56,560 nt of DNA from Streptomyces altiplanensis (GTDB lineage: Bacteria; Actinomycetota; Actinomycetes; Streptomycetales; Streptomycetaceae), in contig RHMC01000029.1 of the NCBI GenBank assembly GCA_003719395.1, positions 1 through 56,560 on the forward strand, written 5' to 3'. The notes below the pieces were generated by a model that was given only the letters and a program-made list of their open reading frames with translations, was not told where the DNA came from and searched no databases. This document shows positions 17,776 to 26,980 of this stretch, in pieces (within the stretch, counting starts at the first letter, position 1; every line of letters starts with the position of its first letter). The position numbers were made by a program, and so were the translations under genes.

Positions 17776-18600
17776 TCAGTAGGAGCTGGGGGTCTCGGAC
17801 GACCAGGCGCCGCAGCCGCCCGCCTCGGTGAACGCGGCGGCGGCCCTCCTGATGGGCTCGACGAGGCTGTCGGACCACTGCGGCACATCGGCCATGGGCT
17901 TGAGCACCAAGATGGACCCCATGATCAGCCCGTCCCAGAGGACCGGGGCCGCGCAGCCGCTCCAGCCCGCCGCGCACTCCTCGATCCCGATGGCGATCCC
18001 CTGCTCCCGCACGGTCTTGAGGGAGGCGAGCAGAGCCCCCTCGTCGCGGTACGCGCCCGGCCCGGCCTCCGCGGGGAACGGCTCGGCGAGGACGCCCTCC
18101 TGGATCACCTCCGGGAGGTGGGCGAGGATCGCCCGGCCGGAGGCACCCGTACGCAACGACTGGAAGATCACCAGCAGCGCGCGATGGCTGAGGTTGAGTT
18201 CGGACAGGTCGGAGTTGCCGACAGCCATGTCCAGGCACTGCTTCCTGGCGCCACCGAAGGGAGCCACGGCGAAGAGGAACACGAGCCCCCCGCCGGTGTC
18301 CGCGCGCAGCTTCTCCAGCACGCCGTGCGCGACCTCGGCGTTGGGCGCGTGTGTGAGCGCCTTCAGGCCGAGACGCGCGGCGCCGGAACCGAGCCGGTAG
18401 AGACCACGGCTCTCACGGAAGAAGATGCCGTCGTGGACGCCGGACTGCAGGATGCGGTGCACCGTGGAGTCGTCCAGCCCGGTCGCCTCGGCGAGTTCTC
18501 CGGGACCGTGCACCTGCCCCAGGAGCTCGGTGAAGGCCCGTTGGACCCGGAAGACCCGGTTGGCGTGATTGCTTCCCCCTGTACTGCCACCCTTTGCCAT
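17776..18600 (-). CDS. IclR-family transcriptional regulator
   Basis: A 274-residue regulator with an N-terminal winged helix-turn-helix (GPGELAEATGLDDSTVHRIL, then DGIFFRESRGLYRLG) and a C-terminal effector domain. In that domain LRTGASGRAILAHLPE and the EQGIAIGIEECAAGWSGCAAPV segment match the IclR ligand-binding pattern. I chose the ATG at 18600, preceded by GGGGAAC, over an in-frame start 36 bases upstream. It lies next to the PKS cluster with the operator array between it and the LuxR gene, so it may co-regulate the cluster or respond to a small acid, but it could also be unrelated. Confidence 0.85.
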   Translation of the reverse strand: MAKGGSTGGSNHANRVFRVQRAFTELLGQVHGPGELAEATGLDDSTVHRILQSGVHDGIFFRESRGLYRLGSGAARLGLKALTHAPNAEVAHGVLEKLRADTGGGLVFLFAVAPFGGARKQCLDMAVGNSDLSELNLSHRALLVIFQSLRTGASGRAILAHLPEVIQEGVLAEPFPAEAGPGAYRDEGALLASLKTVREQGIAIGIEECAAGWSGCAAPVLWDGLIMGSILVLKPMADVPQWSDSLVEPIRRAAAAFTEAGGCGAWSSETPSSY

Positions 18601-19038
18601 GTTCCCCGTTCCCCGTTGAGTACTACCTGGCACCATGGCCGGCCGTGCCCGATGCCGCGATCAGTGTCAACTACCGACCATAGCCAGCCATTCCGACATG
18701 CCGGCCTGGAGCGCCGGTCGTGTCCGGTCATGGACGCGGCGTCCTCGCCGTCGACGCCGTCAGCAGTCATGCGCGACAGCGCTTCGAGGCCCCGCCGGCT
18801 TCCCGCGGTGGCGCGGAAACACCGGTGCGCGCACGCCCTGGTCGCGGCGAGGGGAACGGAGACGGGCCACACACCGGACACCCGCGCCCGACCCGCGCCC
18901 GACCCGCGTCCGGCCGGTGGCATCGCGGCGTCGACGCGCCTGCAAACACACGTTTGCAGGCGCGTCCGGCACCGCACTAGGGTGACGTGCGCTCGTCAAT
19001 CGAGCACCAGAATCTACGATTTCAACGGGGGTTGAAGC
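18601..19038. other. 438-base intergenic region between divergent genes
   Basis: No supported gene. It should hold the promoters of the IclR gene (leftward) and of the secreted-protein gene (rightward), and contains the perfect inverted repeat at 18934-18965. GC-rich imperfect repeats of a cccgcgcccgac type lie near 18885-18912. Confidence 0.5.
18934..18965. promoter_or_regulatory. perfect 14-bp inverted repeat upstream of the secreted-protein gene
   Basis: ACGCGCCTGCAAAC and its exact complement are separated by ACAC. The core TGCAAAC...GTTTGCA looks like a dimeric operator. It ends 73 bases before the GTG of the secreted-protein gene. A terminator for an unseen transcript is the alternative, but no T-run follows on either strand. 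Confidence 0.5.
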
Positions 19039-19563
19039 GTGCAGCTTCGCCATGTCCGCGCTGTCGCCGTTTTCGGTATCGCCGTCTTCGCACTGACCGG
19101 GGCCCGGGGCTCCGGCGGTGGCGGCTGCGACAACAGCGGCAGCGGCAGCAGCAGTTCGAGCAGTAGCAGTAGCAGCAGCGGCGGTTCGAGCTACGACGAC
19201 GACTACTCCACGTCGGGCAGCTCCACCACGACCGGTTCCACCACTTCGGGGTCCGGCTCCAGCAGCAGAAGCAGGGACGTCAGGGACGTACGGATCGACT
19301 CCTGCGTGTACGACGTCTCCCGCGGCATGGTCGCCACCGTCAGCGCCACCAACAGCAGCTCGTCCCAGAACTACACCTACACCTTCACGGTCTCGTTCAC
19401 CGACCCGAGCGGCACGAGCCTCGGCGACCGCTACACCACCATGCCGACGGTGCTCGCGGGAGCGACCGACAAGCTCGACGTCGCCACCCCGTACGTCCCC
19501 AAGGAGGGCGAGACCTCCGGCGGCAGGTGCACCCTGTCCAACGTCGAGCGCGTCGTCTCCTGA
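19039..19563 (+). CDS. secreted protein with Ser-rich linker, unknown function
   Basis: A 174-residue protein starting at GTG. Residues 1-24 are a Sec-type signal peptide (RHVRAVAVFGIAVFALTGARG). A long Ser/Gly/Thr-rich low-complexity linker covers about 25-78 and a folded domain about 79-174, with VRIDSCVYD and GGRCTLSNVERV. The two Cys of that domain could form a disulfide. The beta-rich pattern recalls FxLYD-like domains found in actinobacterial exported proteins, but I cannot assign the family. A Cys at residue 30 (GGGGCDN) is not in a standard lipobox. Confidence 0.75.
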   Translation: MQLRHVRAVAVFGIAVFALTGARGSGGGGCDNSGSGSSSSSSSSSSSGGSSYDDDYSTSGSSTTTGSTTSGSGSSSRSRDVRDVRIDSCVYDVSRGMVATVSATNSSSSQNYTYTFTVSFTDPSGTSLGDRYTTMPTVLAGATDKLDVATPYVPKEGETSGGRCTLSNVERVVS

Positions 19564-19958
19564 CGCCCGCACACCCGGCGCGCAAGCCCGCAGCCGTCCG
19601 GCGGATGCGCGATGGCCTGCCGGTGGGGTGGGCGGAGTGCGGCTGCCCCGGACGGCCTGGAGCAGGGCTGCCCATGCGATGAGGGGGGTGGTGAGGACGG
19701 CACCGGGGGGTCCTTCCGGGCATGGAGCACGGGTGCGGGCCGCGGTGACGACCTCGCGGACAACGCGGCGCTGCCCACGTCGGAGGCCGTGACGAACACG
19801 GTCAATGCGTGTGCGGGCACGGGCTGTTCGGCTGCCGCCGCGGGGCCGGCTGCGGCGGCGCCACAGGGAGGCCCGGTCATGACGGCCGCCGGACATGCGG
19901 CGCCCCGGTGGCCCCCCTCCCGCGCCACCGCGGCCGTTCCCCGTCAGGAAGGTCCTTG
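19564..19958. other. 395-base intergenic region between convergent genes
   Basis: No supported gene. It separates the rightward secreted-protein gene from the leftward afsS. A weak stem (ggtggc/gccacc, 19907-19929) just past the afsS stop could act as its terminator. Confidence 0.4.
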
Positions 19959-20120
19959 TTACGCAGGCTCGCTCGTGGCGTGGTTGTCCTGCGGGGTAGC
20001 AGCACCGTCACCCGTGCCTGTGGCGTGGTTGTCCATGGTGGTGATGGCGTCGTCACCCGTGCCTGTGGCGTGGTTGTCCTGCGGCTTGAGGACGGGCTCG
20101 GTCTTCTTCGTCTCACTCAT
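19959..20120 (-). CDS. afsS: AfsS-like small regulatory protein with DNHAT repeats
   Basis: A 53-residue protein, MSETKKTEPVLKPQ at its start, containing three repeats of DNHATGTGD type (PQDNHATGTGD, MDNHATGTGD, PQDNHATSEPA). AfsS of Streptomyces coelicolor is a 63-residue protein defined by three TDNHMPxxPA repeats and encoded directly 3' of afsR; the DNH core, the repeat number and the position all match, though the residues after DNH differ. AfsS relays AfsR activity to antibiotic genes. The ATG at 20120 has AGGGGAG about 10 bases upstream. The gene is 213 bases downstream of afsR on the same strand with its own probable promoter in that gap. Confidence 0.85.
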   Translation of the reverse strand: MSETKKTEPVLKPQDNHATGTGDDAITTMDNHATGTGDGAATPQDNHATSEPA

Positions 20121-20306
20121 GATTGTCTGCTCCCCTGTGTGACTGGCTCTGCTCGATGGATCGGCGACGCCCGCCCGGCTGTTCCCCCGTGGACTGCCGG
20201 ACGGGCGTCTCAGGGCCGCTCACCTTAGTGCGCGGCCTTCTCCGGTGATCCGCATGCCCCCCGACGCGACGGATCGACAGGTACGAGCATGCCGGGCGGT
20301 GATAAA

Positions 20307-20319
20307 CGTTCAATGAACG
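20307..20319. promoter_or_regulatory. likely AfsR-binding/-35 region of the afsS promoter
   Basis: CGTTCAATGAACG, a perfect 6+1+6 palindrome, lies between afsR and afsS. On the minus strand it includes TTGAAC, a plausible -35 element, about 190 bases before the afsS start. Known AfsR and PhoP sites contain GTTCA half-sites over the afsS -35 region in S. coelicolor, so this is the best candidate here. No clear -10 was found. Confidence 0.45.
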
Positions 20320-20333
20320 CCCTGTACGGGGCG

Positions 20334-23300
20334 TCAGGCGGTTGCCACCGGCGCCAGGAGCGACCGGACGTCGGCTGCTTCCGGAGAGCTCAATTCCTCG
20401 TAGATGGCCACGGCTTCGCGCCAGCAGACCTGGGCCCGGCCGATCTGTCCGATCTGATGAAGAGCGCGACCGAGGACGGTGAGTACATTGCCGCGCCGCC
20501 ACTCTCCGCCGATACCTCGGAGGATGGCGAGTGCCTGCTCCGCCCTGGCGGCCGCCGCTGCCGGCCGGCACGCCGCCAGGTCGACTTCCGCGATTCGGAA
20601 CAGTGTCATCCCCTCCCACAGGCGCTGACGACTGTCGCGGAACACTTCCAGTGCCTCCATGAGCCTGTCCGTGGCATCGGAGAACTGTCCGGACTGAGTC
20701 AGCGCCAGGCCGAGGGCGTACCGGCCGTTCGCGCCCCGGAGGGAGTGCCCCATGGAGTCGTAGATATCGATGCCCTGCTGGGCGAGGGCGACGGCGCTGG
20801 CTGTTTGACCCATTGCGAGGTGGACACGTGACAGGTTGCACAGTGCACTGGCCTCGCCGGGGCGGTTCTTACCGAGGCGGAAATTTGCGATCGCCTGGTT
20901 CAGGTACCCCTCGCCGTCGGCGTGCCGGTTCTGATAGATCGCGATGATGCCCCTGTCGTTGGGGGCCCAACAGCTGGGGAGCGGGTCTCTTGCGTTCTCG
21001 GCAAGCAGCATCGCGCGTTGTGCGTCCTGATCGGCCTGGTCGAATCGGCCGGCGACGAGGTGGACATTGGTCAGCGCGGTGAGCGCGCGCCCCTCGGCAC
21101 GCGCGTCGTCGCATGCCAGTGCTTTCTCGCGTACGGCCGTGGCCGCTGCCTCGTACTGTTTGGCGTTGGCGCCTGACTCGGCCAGGTCCTTGGCCGCCCA
21201 CAGCAGGTCTACGGCCCGGCGGAGCATGCCTGGTTCGGAGGACTGCTGTACGCACGCCAGCAGGGAGTTGGCTTCGGAGTACAGCCAGTCCTGCGCGGTG
21301 TGACGGTCCGGAAACACGAGGCCCGGAAACTCGGTGGGTTCAAGATGGTCGGCCAGCCGGTCCCCCGGCCGCTCCAGCGCGTACACCGCCGCCGCCGTAG
21401 CCAGGTAGAAGTCCAGCAGCCGCGACAGCGCCCGCTCGCGCTCCGCCGGGGGCTGTTCGTCGCGTTCCGCGCAGGCACGCGCGTAGAGGCGGACCAGGTC
21501 GTGGTAGCGGTAGCGGCCGGGGGCCGCCGATTCGAGGAGGGACGCGTCGACCAGGGACTCCAGCAGGTCCTCCGTGGCCTGGAGGGGCTGGTCCAGTACG
21601 GCCGCCGCCGCCGCCAGGGAGATGTCCGGGCCGTCCGCCAGGCCCAGGAGGCGGAAGGCGCGGGCCTGCTGCGGTTCCAGCTGGCCGTAGCCGAGCTCGA
21701 AGGTGGCTTTCACGGCCAGGTCGCCGGCCTGGAGTTCGTCGAGGCGGCGGCGTTCGTCCGCCAGCTTCGCCGCCAGGACCGAGACCGTCCAGGTGCGGCG
21801 GGCCGCCAGGCGGGCGGCCGCGATGCGGATCGCCAGGGGGAGGAAGCCGCAGGCGCCCACGACGTCCAGGGCCGCCTTGCGCTCGGAGGCGACGCGTTCC
21901 TCCCCCACTATCTTCGTGAAGAGCTGGAGGGCCTCCTCGGGGGACATGACGTCCAGGTCGATCAGGTGCGCCCCCGCCAGGTCCACCATCCGCGCCCGGC
22001 TCGTCACCAGCGCCGCGCTCCCCGTCGTGCCGGGGAGCAGGGGGCGGATCTGCGAGGCGTCCCGGGCGTTGTCCAGGAGGACCAGGACGCGGCGGCCGTC
22101 GAGGGTCGAGCGGTAGAGGGCGGCGCGTTCGTCCAGGGTGTCGGGGATGGCGGTGTCGGGGGTGCCCAGGGCGCGCAGGAACGAGCCCAGGACCGTCTCC
22201 GGTTCCGCCGTGCGTGAGCCCGCGCCCTGGAGGTCGACGTACAGCTGGCCGTCCGGGAAGTGCGGGCGGGCCGCGTGGGCCACGTGCACCGCGAGGGTCG
22301 TCTTGCCCACGCCGCCGATGCCGGCCAGCGCCGACACCGCCATGACGCTGCTCTCGGCCGCGGCCAGACGGTCGCCCAGTTCGCGTACGAAGGACGAGCG
22401 GCCGGTGAAGTCGGGCACGGTGGCCGGCAGCTGCGCGGGGCGTACGACCGTCGGAGTGGCCGACGCCGGCGGTTCCACCGGGCGGGCCAGGTCCGCGTCG
22501 GCCGCCAGGATGCGCTGCTGGAGGTGGGAGAGCTCGGGGCGCGGGTCCACGCCCAGCTCGTCGGCGAGCAGGCGGCGGGTGTCGGCGTACACCGCCAGAG
22601 CCTCCGCCTGGCGGCCGCTGCGGTAGAGGGCGAGCATCAGCAGCTCGCGCAGGCGCTCGCGCAAGGGGTGCGCGGCCGTCAGCGCGGTCAGTTCCGAGAT
22701 GGCCTCCGCGTGGCAGCCGACCTCCAGGTCCAGGTCGAGGCGGGTCTCGGTGAGCTGGAGCCGCCACTCCTCCAGCCGGGCGCGCTGGTTCTCGGCGTAC
22801 GGGCCCGGGACCGAGGCCAGCGGTTCGCCGTCCCACAGGCCGAGCGCCTTGTTGATCAGGTTCCGGGCCTGGCAGCGGTCGCCGGAGGCGCGGCTCTTCT
22901 CGGCGTCGGCGGCCAGCTCCTGCGCGACGGCCAGGTCGAGGGTGTCGGCGCCCGCCCTTATCGCGTACCCGCCGGCCTCGCTGACCAGGACCCCCGGGTC
23001 CAGCGCCTTGCGCAGCCTGGAGGCGTACGTCCGTACCGCCGCCAGCGCCTGCGACGGAGGTTCCTCGCCCCAGATGCCGTCGATCAGCTCGGACGCGGTC
23101 GCGGTCCGGCCGTCGCGGAGCAGGAGGGCGGCCAGCAGGGCGCGCTGCTGCGGCGACCCGGTGCTGAGGGGTTCGCCGCCGCGCCAGGCACGGACGGGCC
23201 CGAGCACGCTGAAGCGCACGGCGTCCTGCCGGGTGCCCTCGTCGGGACGTGGACCGGGAGCCGGGGTCCGCTGCTCCGGTACCCGAGGTACGCCGTCCAT
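20334..23300 (-). CDS. afsR: AfsR: SARP - NB-ARC - TPR global regulator
   Basis: A 988-residue protein; S. coelicolor AfsR has 993. Residues 28-115 are the SARP OmpR-like DNA-binding domain (SVLGPVRAWRGGEPL, LIDGIWGEEPP), 120-270 the bacterial transcriptional activation domain, and 300-600 an NB-ARC ATPase with P-loop GIGGVGKTT (327-335), VLVLLDNARD (Walker B) and GFLPLAIRI. About 690-980 are TPR repeats. The start ATG at 23300 has GGGGGAG four bases upstream; the open frame extends further but without family support. AfsR, when phosphorylated by AfsK-type kinases, activates afsS, which lies directly downstream. The gene is divergent from the permease across a 320-base promoter region and has no frameshift. 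Confidence 0.9.
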   Translation of the reverse strand: MDGVPRVPEQRTPAPGPRPDEGTRQDAVRFSVLGPVRAWRGGEPLSTGSPQQRALLAALLLRDGRTATASELIDGIWGEEPPSQALAAVRTYASRLRKALDPGVLVSEAGGYAIRAGADTLDLAVAQELAADAEKSRASGDRCQARNLINKALGLWDGEPLASVPGPYAENQRARLEEWRLQLTETRLDLDLEVGCHAEAISELTALTAAHPLRERLRELLMLALYRSGRQAEALAVYADTRRLLADELGVDPRPELSHLQQRILAADADLARPVEPPASATPTVVRPAQLPATVPDFTGRSSFVRELGDRLAAAESSVMAVSALAGIGGVGKTTLAVHVAHAARPHFPDGQLYVDLQGAGSRTAEPETVLGSFLRALGTPDTAIPDTLDERAALYRSTLDGRRVLVLLDNARDASQIRPLLPGTTGSAALVTSRARMVDLAGAHLIDLDVMSPEEALQLFTKIVGEERVASERKAALDVVGACGFLPLAIRIAAARLAARRTWTVSVLAAKLADERRRLDELQAGDLAVKATFELGYGQLEPQQARAFRLLGLADGPDISLAAAAAVLDQPLQATEDLLESLVDASLLESAAPGRYRYHDLVRLYARACAERDEQPPAERERALSRLLDFYLATAAAVYALERPGDRLADHLEPTEFPGLVFPDRHTAQDWLYSEANSLLACVQQSSEPGMLRRAVDLLWAAKDLAESGANAKQYEAAATAVREKALACDDARAEGRALTALTNVHLVAGRFDQADQDAQRAMLLAENARDPLPSCWAPNDRGIIAIYQNRHADGEGYLNQAIANFRLGKNRPGEASALCNLSRVHLAMGQTASAVALAQQGIDIYDSMGHSLRGANGRYALGLALTQSGQFSDATDRLMEALEVFRDSRQRLWEGMTLFRIAEVDLAACRPAAAAARAEQALAILRGIGGEWRRGNVLTVLGRALHQIGQIGRAQVCWREAVAIYEELSSPEAADVRSLLAPVATA

Positions 23301-23619
23301 CGCACTCCCCCTGCCTCTGCTGCCGCCGACGGTCTGCCCCACCGCCCAGTCGCAACAGTCAGTTTGCCTTGTCCGTGGCGAATGCGGCAGCACCGGAAGA
23401 CGCCTCCCCATTACCTCCCCACCACCGGTCGCCCGCACCGGACGAGCCCTCTGGAAACGCGTACGGGAAACTTTCGAATCGGGCAAAATGGACAGTGTTG
23501 CGGTTTCCGCACCTCGGAAGTTCCTTTGATGGCCTACAAATGTTCACCTTCTGCTCTTCATGGCCTTTGATCCGCAACCAATAGGCCGCTCAACGCCGCA
23601 AGAAGCAAGGATCTTTGGA
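23301..23619. other. divergent promoter region of afsR and the permease
   Basis: About 320 bases, clearly AT-richer than the surrounding DNA, without a supported gene. A GTTCACC heptamer near 23538 resembles one half of a PHO-box-like repeat but stands alone. Confidence 0.4.
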
Positions 23620-25236
23620 GTGGAGCCAAGTGCTCCGGATATGGAAAACGCACCGGTTAACGTCCCGCTTATGACTCAGGTAGGTATGCGGCCCCAGGTC
23701 GGAGACACGGTAAGCGGCGCCCCCGCGGTGGAGAGCGATGTGCGCGACAAGGGTCTCAGCAGTAAATCTGTCGGGCTCATGGGCAGCGCCGTCATCGGCA
23801 TCTCCACGGTCGCCCCCGTGTACTGCCTCACCTCGACCCTCGGTTCGACCGCGGGCGAGGTCGGTCTGCAGATGCCGGCCATCTTCCTGGCCGGCTTCCT
23901 GCCGATGCTGCTGGTCGCCTTCGCGTACCGCGAGCTCAACCGCGCCATGCCGGACTGCGGCACCTCCTTCACCTGGACGGTGAAGGCGTTCGGGCCGCGC
24001 GTCGGCTGGATGTGCGGCTGGGGCCTGGTGATCGCGACGATCATCGTCCTCTCGAACCTCGCGGGCGTCGCGACCACGTACTTCTGGCTGCTCGCCGGCC
24101 AGCTCACGGGCAACGACGCGATCAGCGCCCTGGACGACAACAAGGCCGTTCACATCCTCACGTGCCTCATCCTCATCGCCGTCGCCACGGCCATCAGCTA
24201 CCGGGGCATGACCGCCACCAAGGGTGTGCAGTACGCCCTGGTCGGCCTCCAGCTCGTCGTGCTCGCCATCTTCGTGACGATGGCCTTCCAGAAGGCCGGC
24301 AGCGGCACCTTCGACACGGGCCTGGACTTCTCCTGGTCCTGGATGAACCCGTTCGCCGTCCAGTCCTTCGCCGCCTTCACGGCCGGCCTCTCCCTGTCGA
24401 TCTTCATGTACTGGGGCTGGGACGCCTGCCTGACCGCGAACGAGGAGACCACCGGCAGCGCCAAGACGCCCGGCCGCGCCGCCCTCATCGCGATGCTCGT
24501 CCTGGTCGCCTCCTACCTGGCCACCGGCATCGCCGCCCAGATGGCCGTCGGGTCCGGCGACAAGGGCCTCGGACTCGCCAACCCGGACAACTCCGACAAC
24601 GTCTTCGCCGTTCTCGGTGAGCCCGTCATGGGGCTGGTCCTCGGCATCTTCCTCTCGCTCGCGGTGTTCGCCTCCGCCGCCGCCAGCCTCCAGACGACCT
24701 TCATCCCGGTCGCCCGCACGGTCCTGGCCATGTCCGCGTACGAGGCGCTCCCGGCGTCCTTCGCCAAGGTCCACCCGCGCTTCAAGTCCCCGGGCCGCGC
24801 GACAGTCGTCGCGGGCGTCAGCACCGGTGTCTTCTACTCGGTGATGACCCTGCTCAGCGAGAACGTCCTGATCGACACGATCTACGCCCTCGGCCTGATG
24901 ATCTGCTTCTACTACTCGATCACCGCGTTCGCCTGCGCCTGGTACTTCCGTCGCGAGCTGCTGGGTTCCGCCCGCGACTTCGTCTACAAGGGCCTGTGCC
25001 CGGTCCTCGGCGGCGTCCTGCTGACCGGAGTCTTCGGCAAGACCCTGTACGACATGTGGGACCCGGCGTACGGCAGTGGCTCCGCGGTCGGCGGCGTCGG
25101 CTCGGTCTTCGTCATCGCCGTCGGACTGCTGCTGCTCGGTGTCGTACTGATGGTGGTCATGCAGCGCCGCAGCCCGGCGTTCTTCCGTGGCGAGGTGCTG
25201 ACGAAGGAGACCCCGGCGCTGGTTGTCGAGGACTGA
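23620..25236 (+). CDS. APC-family amino-acid permease
   Basis: A membrane protein of about 540 residues of the amino acid-polyamine-organocation superfamily with about 12 hydrophobic helices. It has the TM1 unwound segment GSAVIGISTVAPVYCL, the GWGLVIATIIVLSNLAGVATTYF helix region, and MYWGWDACLTANEE near TM6, all typical of APC permeases. It should import an amino acid or amine with a cation. The start is unclear: GTG at 23620 follows AAGGA by 8 bases, ATG at 23671 (MTQVGMRP) is nearer the conserved core but lacks a ribosome site. A strong terminator follows at 25290. Confidence 0.88.
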   Translation: MEPSAPDMENAPVNVPLMTQVGMRPQVGDTVSGAPAVESDVRDKGLSSKSVGLMGSAVIGISTVAPVYCLTSTLGSTAGEVGLQMPAIFLAGFLPMLLVAFAYRELNRAMPDCGTSFTWTVKAFGPRVGWMCGWGLVIATIIVLSNLAGVATTYFWLLAGQLTGNDAISALDDNKAVHILTCLILIAVATAISYRGMTATKGVQYALVGLQLVVLAIFVTMAFQKAGSGTFDTGLDFSWSWMNPFAVQSFAAFTAGLSLSIFMYWGWDACLTANEETTGSAKTPGRAALIAMLVLVASYLATGIAAQMAVGSGDKGLGLANPDNSDNVFAVLGEPVMGLVLGIFLSLAVFASAAASLQTTFIPVARTVLAMSAYEALPASFAKVHPRFKSPGRATVVAGVSTGVFYSVMTLLSENVLIDTIYALGLMICFYYSITAFACAWYFRRELLGSARDFVYKGLCPVLGGVLLTGVFGKTLYDMWDPAYGSGSAVGGVGSVFVIAVGLLLLGVVLMVVMQRRSPAFFRGEVLTKETPALVVED

Positions 25237-25289
25237 CCCCGCGGAGTCCGCCCGGCCGGGCAGCGCACCGACGACGTACCGAGTCATGA

Positions 25290-25329
25290 CAGGCCCGGGG
25301 AGCCGGACACGGCTCCCCGGGCCTGTTCT
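25290..25329 (+). terminator. strong hairpin terminator after the permease
   Basis: A perfect 16-bp stem (CAGGCCCGGGGAGCCG and complement) with a GACA loop, followed by TTCTC, 54 bases past the permease stop. Confidence 0.8.
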
Positions 25330-25380
25330 CGTGTGCGGTGCGGGGTGCCGTGTCACACGCCTCCTGGTCGCATCAGGTCC

Positions 25381-25967
25381 ATGCGTGAGAGCGAGCCGCT
25401 GACCGGCGAGTTCCTGGCCCCGGACCTCGTCAACACCCGCCCGGCCGGCCAGAGGGCCGCGCGGACCTGATCGGCCACCCCGCAGCGGCCGGCCGCATGG
25501 CCGGCGCGGGAGGCGGCCGGCTGCCCGCCGGCATCCGCGATGACGTGCCGACGCCGGCCGACCTCGCGGCGGTCCATGCGGTGCGGGACCACACCGAAGC
25601 CGCCGTCCGTGCGCTGCCGGCCGGGGGTGCGCCGCCCCGGCCGCCCTGCGGGGGCCGGCCGAGGCCCAGCGCCGCGCGCGTCCACGCGCGAGCCGGCCTG
25701 GGACGGCGCCGCCGTCACGGCTTCCCCCCCGCCGCGTCGGCCCGCTGGGCACGCGTCTGGCCGCTCTCCTGCGCGGAGGCCGCGGCCGCTCTCCTCGCCG
25801 GCCCCGCGGCCGGGAAGGCCGGGGAGTGCGAGGCCGACGACTGCGCGATGCTGTTCCTGCCGACGCACCCGCGCCGCCGGTGGTGCTCGCCGTCCCGCTG
25901 CGGCAACCGCGCCCGCGTCGCGCGCTACTACCAGCGTCACAAATCCGCTGGTACCGCCGGAGAATGA
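25381..25967 (+). pseudogene. CGNR zinc-finger (ABATE-type) regulator, several frameshifts
   Basis: The reconstructed product starts MRESEPLTGEFLAPDLVNTR, the typical N-terminus of ABATE-domain regulators. It ends in the CGNR zinc finger: ECEADDCAMLFLPTHP, RRRWCSPSRCGNRARV, with four Cys as metal ligands. The N-terminal piece stops early at a TGA near 25468; the homology resumes in another frame (GRADLIGHPAAAG), slips again near 25620 to a frame with AWDGAAVTAS, and returns near 25730. Three or more indels in 590 bases is the worst density in the window, so real decay is possible besides sequencing error. Members are putative stress-related transcription factors. Confidence 0.65.
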
Positions 25968-26033
25968 GCGCACCCGGCCGACGGCACGGAATCGGCTCCG
26001 GCCGGTCGCAGGACGACGACGAGGAGCTCCCGC

Positions 26034-26860
26034 ATGCGGATCGCCACCACGATCTTTCTGACCGACGAGACGATCGCCCCGGTACGGCTCGCACGCGAGC
26101 TGGAGCAGCGGGGGTTCGCCGGCCTGTACCTGCCCGAGCACACCCACATCCCGGTGTCCCGCGAGTCCCCGTACCCGGCGGGCGGTGAGCTCCCGCGCGA
26201 GTACGGCCGTACGCTCGACCCCTTCGTCGCCCTCGGCCAGGCCGCCGCGGTCACCGAACGGCTCGGCCTGGGCACCGGCATCACCCTGGTCGCCCAGCAC
26301 GACCCGATCGACCTGGCCAAGCAGATCGCGACCCTGGACCACCTCTCCGGCGGCCGTTTCACGCTCGGCATCGGCTACGGATGGAACCGGGAGGAGGCCG
26401 CGGACCACGGCGTCGAGTGGCGCACGCGCGCGAGCGGACGCGGGACCGGATGGCGCTGATGCGGGCGCTGTGGGCGGCGGAGCCGACGGCGTACACGGGC
26501 GGAACGGCGTCCGTACGGGCGTCCTGCGCCTACCCGAAGCCGGCCGGCGCCGCACCCCGCACGCTGATCGGCGGCGGCGCCGGCCCCCAGCTGTTCGCGC
26601 ACATCGCCGAGTACGCGGACGGGTGGCTTCCGGTCGGCGGCCGGGGTCTGACGGAAACGGTGCCGGTGCTGCGCGAGGTGTGGGAGAAGGCGGGCAGGCC
26701 CCCGGAGGACCTCCAGGTGGTTCCGTACGCGGTGATCCCCAGTCCGGGCAAGCTGGCGCACTACGCGGACCTGGGCGTCACGGAGGTGGTGCTGCAACTG
26801 CCGCCCGCGGCCGAGCCGGAGATTCTTCGCGTACTTGATGAGTACGCCGCGTTTATCTGA
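26034..26860 (+). CDS. LLM-class F420-dependent oxidoreductase (one frameshift)
   Basis: A luciferase-like monooxygenase fold protein of about 275 residues. It begins MRIATTIFLTDETIAPVRLA and has LYLPEHTHIPVSRESPYPAG, LGLGTGITLVAQHDPIDLAKQ and GGRFTLGIGYGWNREE, which match the actinobacterial LLM F420-dependent subfamily. The frame changes at the cgcgcgcg run near 26430, after VEWRTR, and continues ERTRDRMALMRALWAAEP to the stop at 26858. It probably uses coenzyme F420H2 or FMN to reduce or oxidise an unknown substrate. The gene lies 0.4 kb upstream of fbiC, which makes the F420 chromophore. Confidence 0.85.
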
Positions 26861-26980
26861 GCGGCGGCACGCTTTTCGCCGCAGCCCCCTGTGCCCGGCG
26901 GCCGGGCGCCGCTACCTTGGCCTCTTCGGCATGGACCGCGCCCGGCCGCACGGCCGGACCTCGGGGGAGAGGCAACGCAC

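Noticed and set aside
19039..19130. Lipoprotein assignment for the Ser-rich secreted protein
   Set aside because: The first Cys is preceded by Gly-Gly-Gly-Gly and not by a lipobox, so a plain signal peptide is more likely.
23530..23545. PHO box near the permease start
   Set aside because: Only one GTTCACC heptamer is seen; PhoP boxes need direct repeats 11 bases apart.
23590..26094. An 834-codon minus-strand open frame covering the permease region
   Set aside because: Composition is Asp/Glu/Arg-rich antisense of a 12-TM permease; the plus strand has the real protein.
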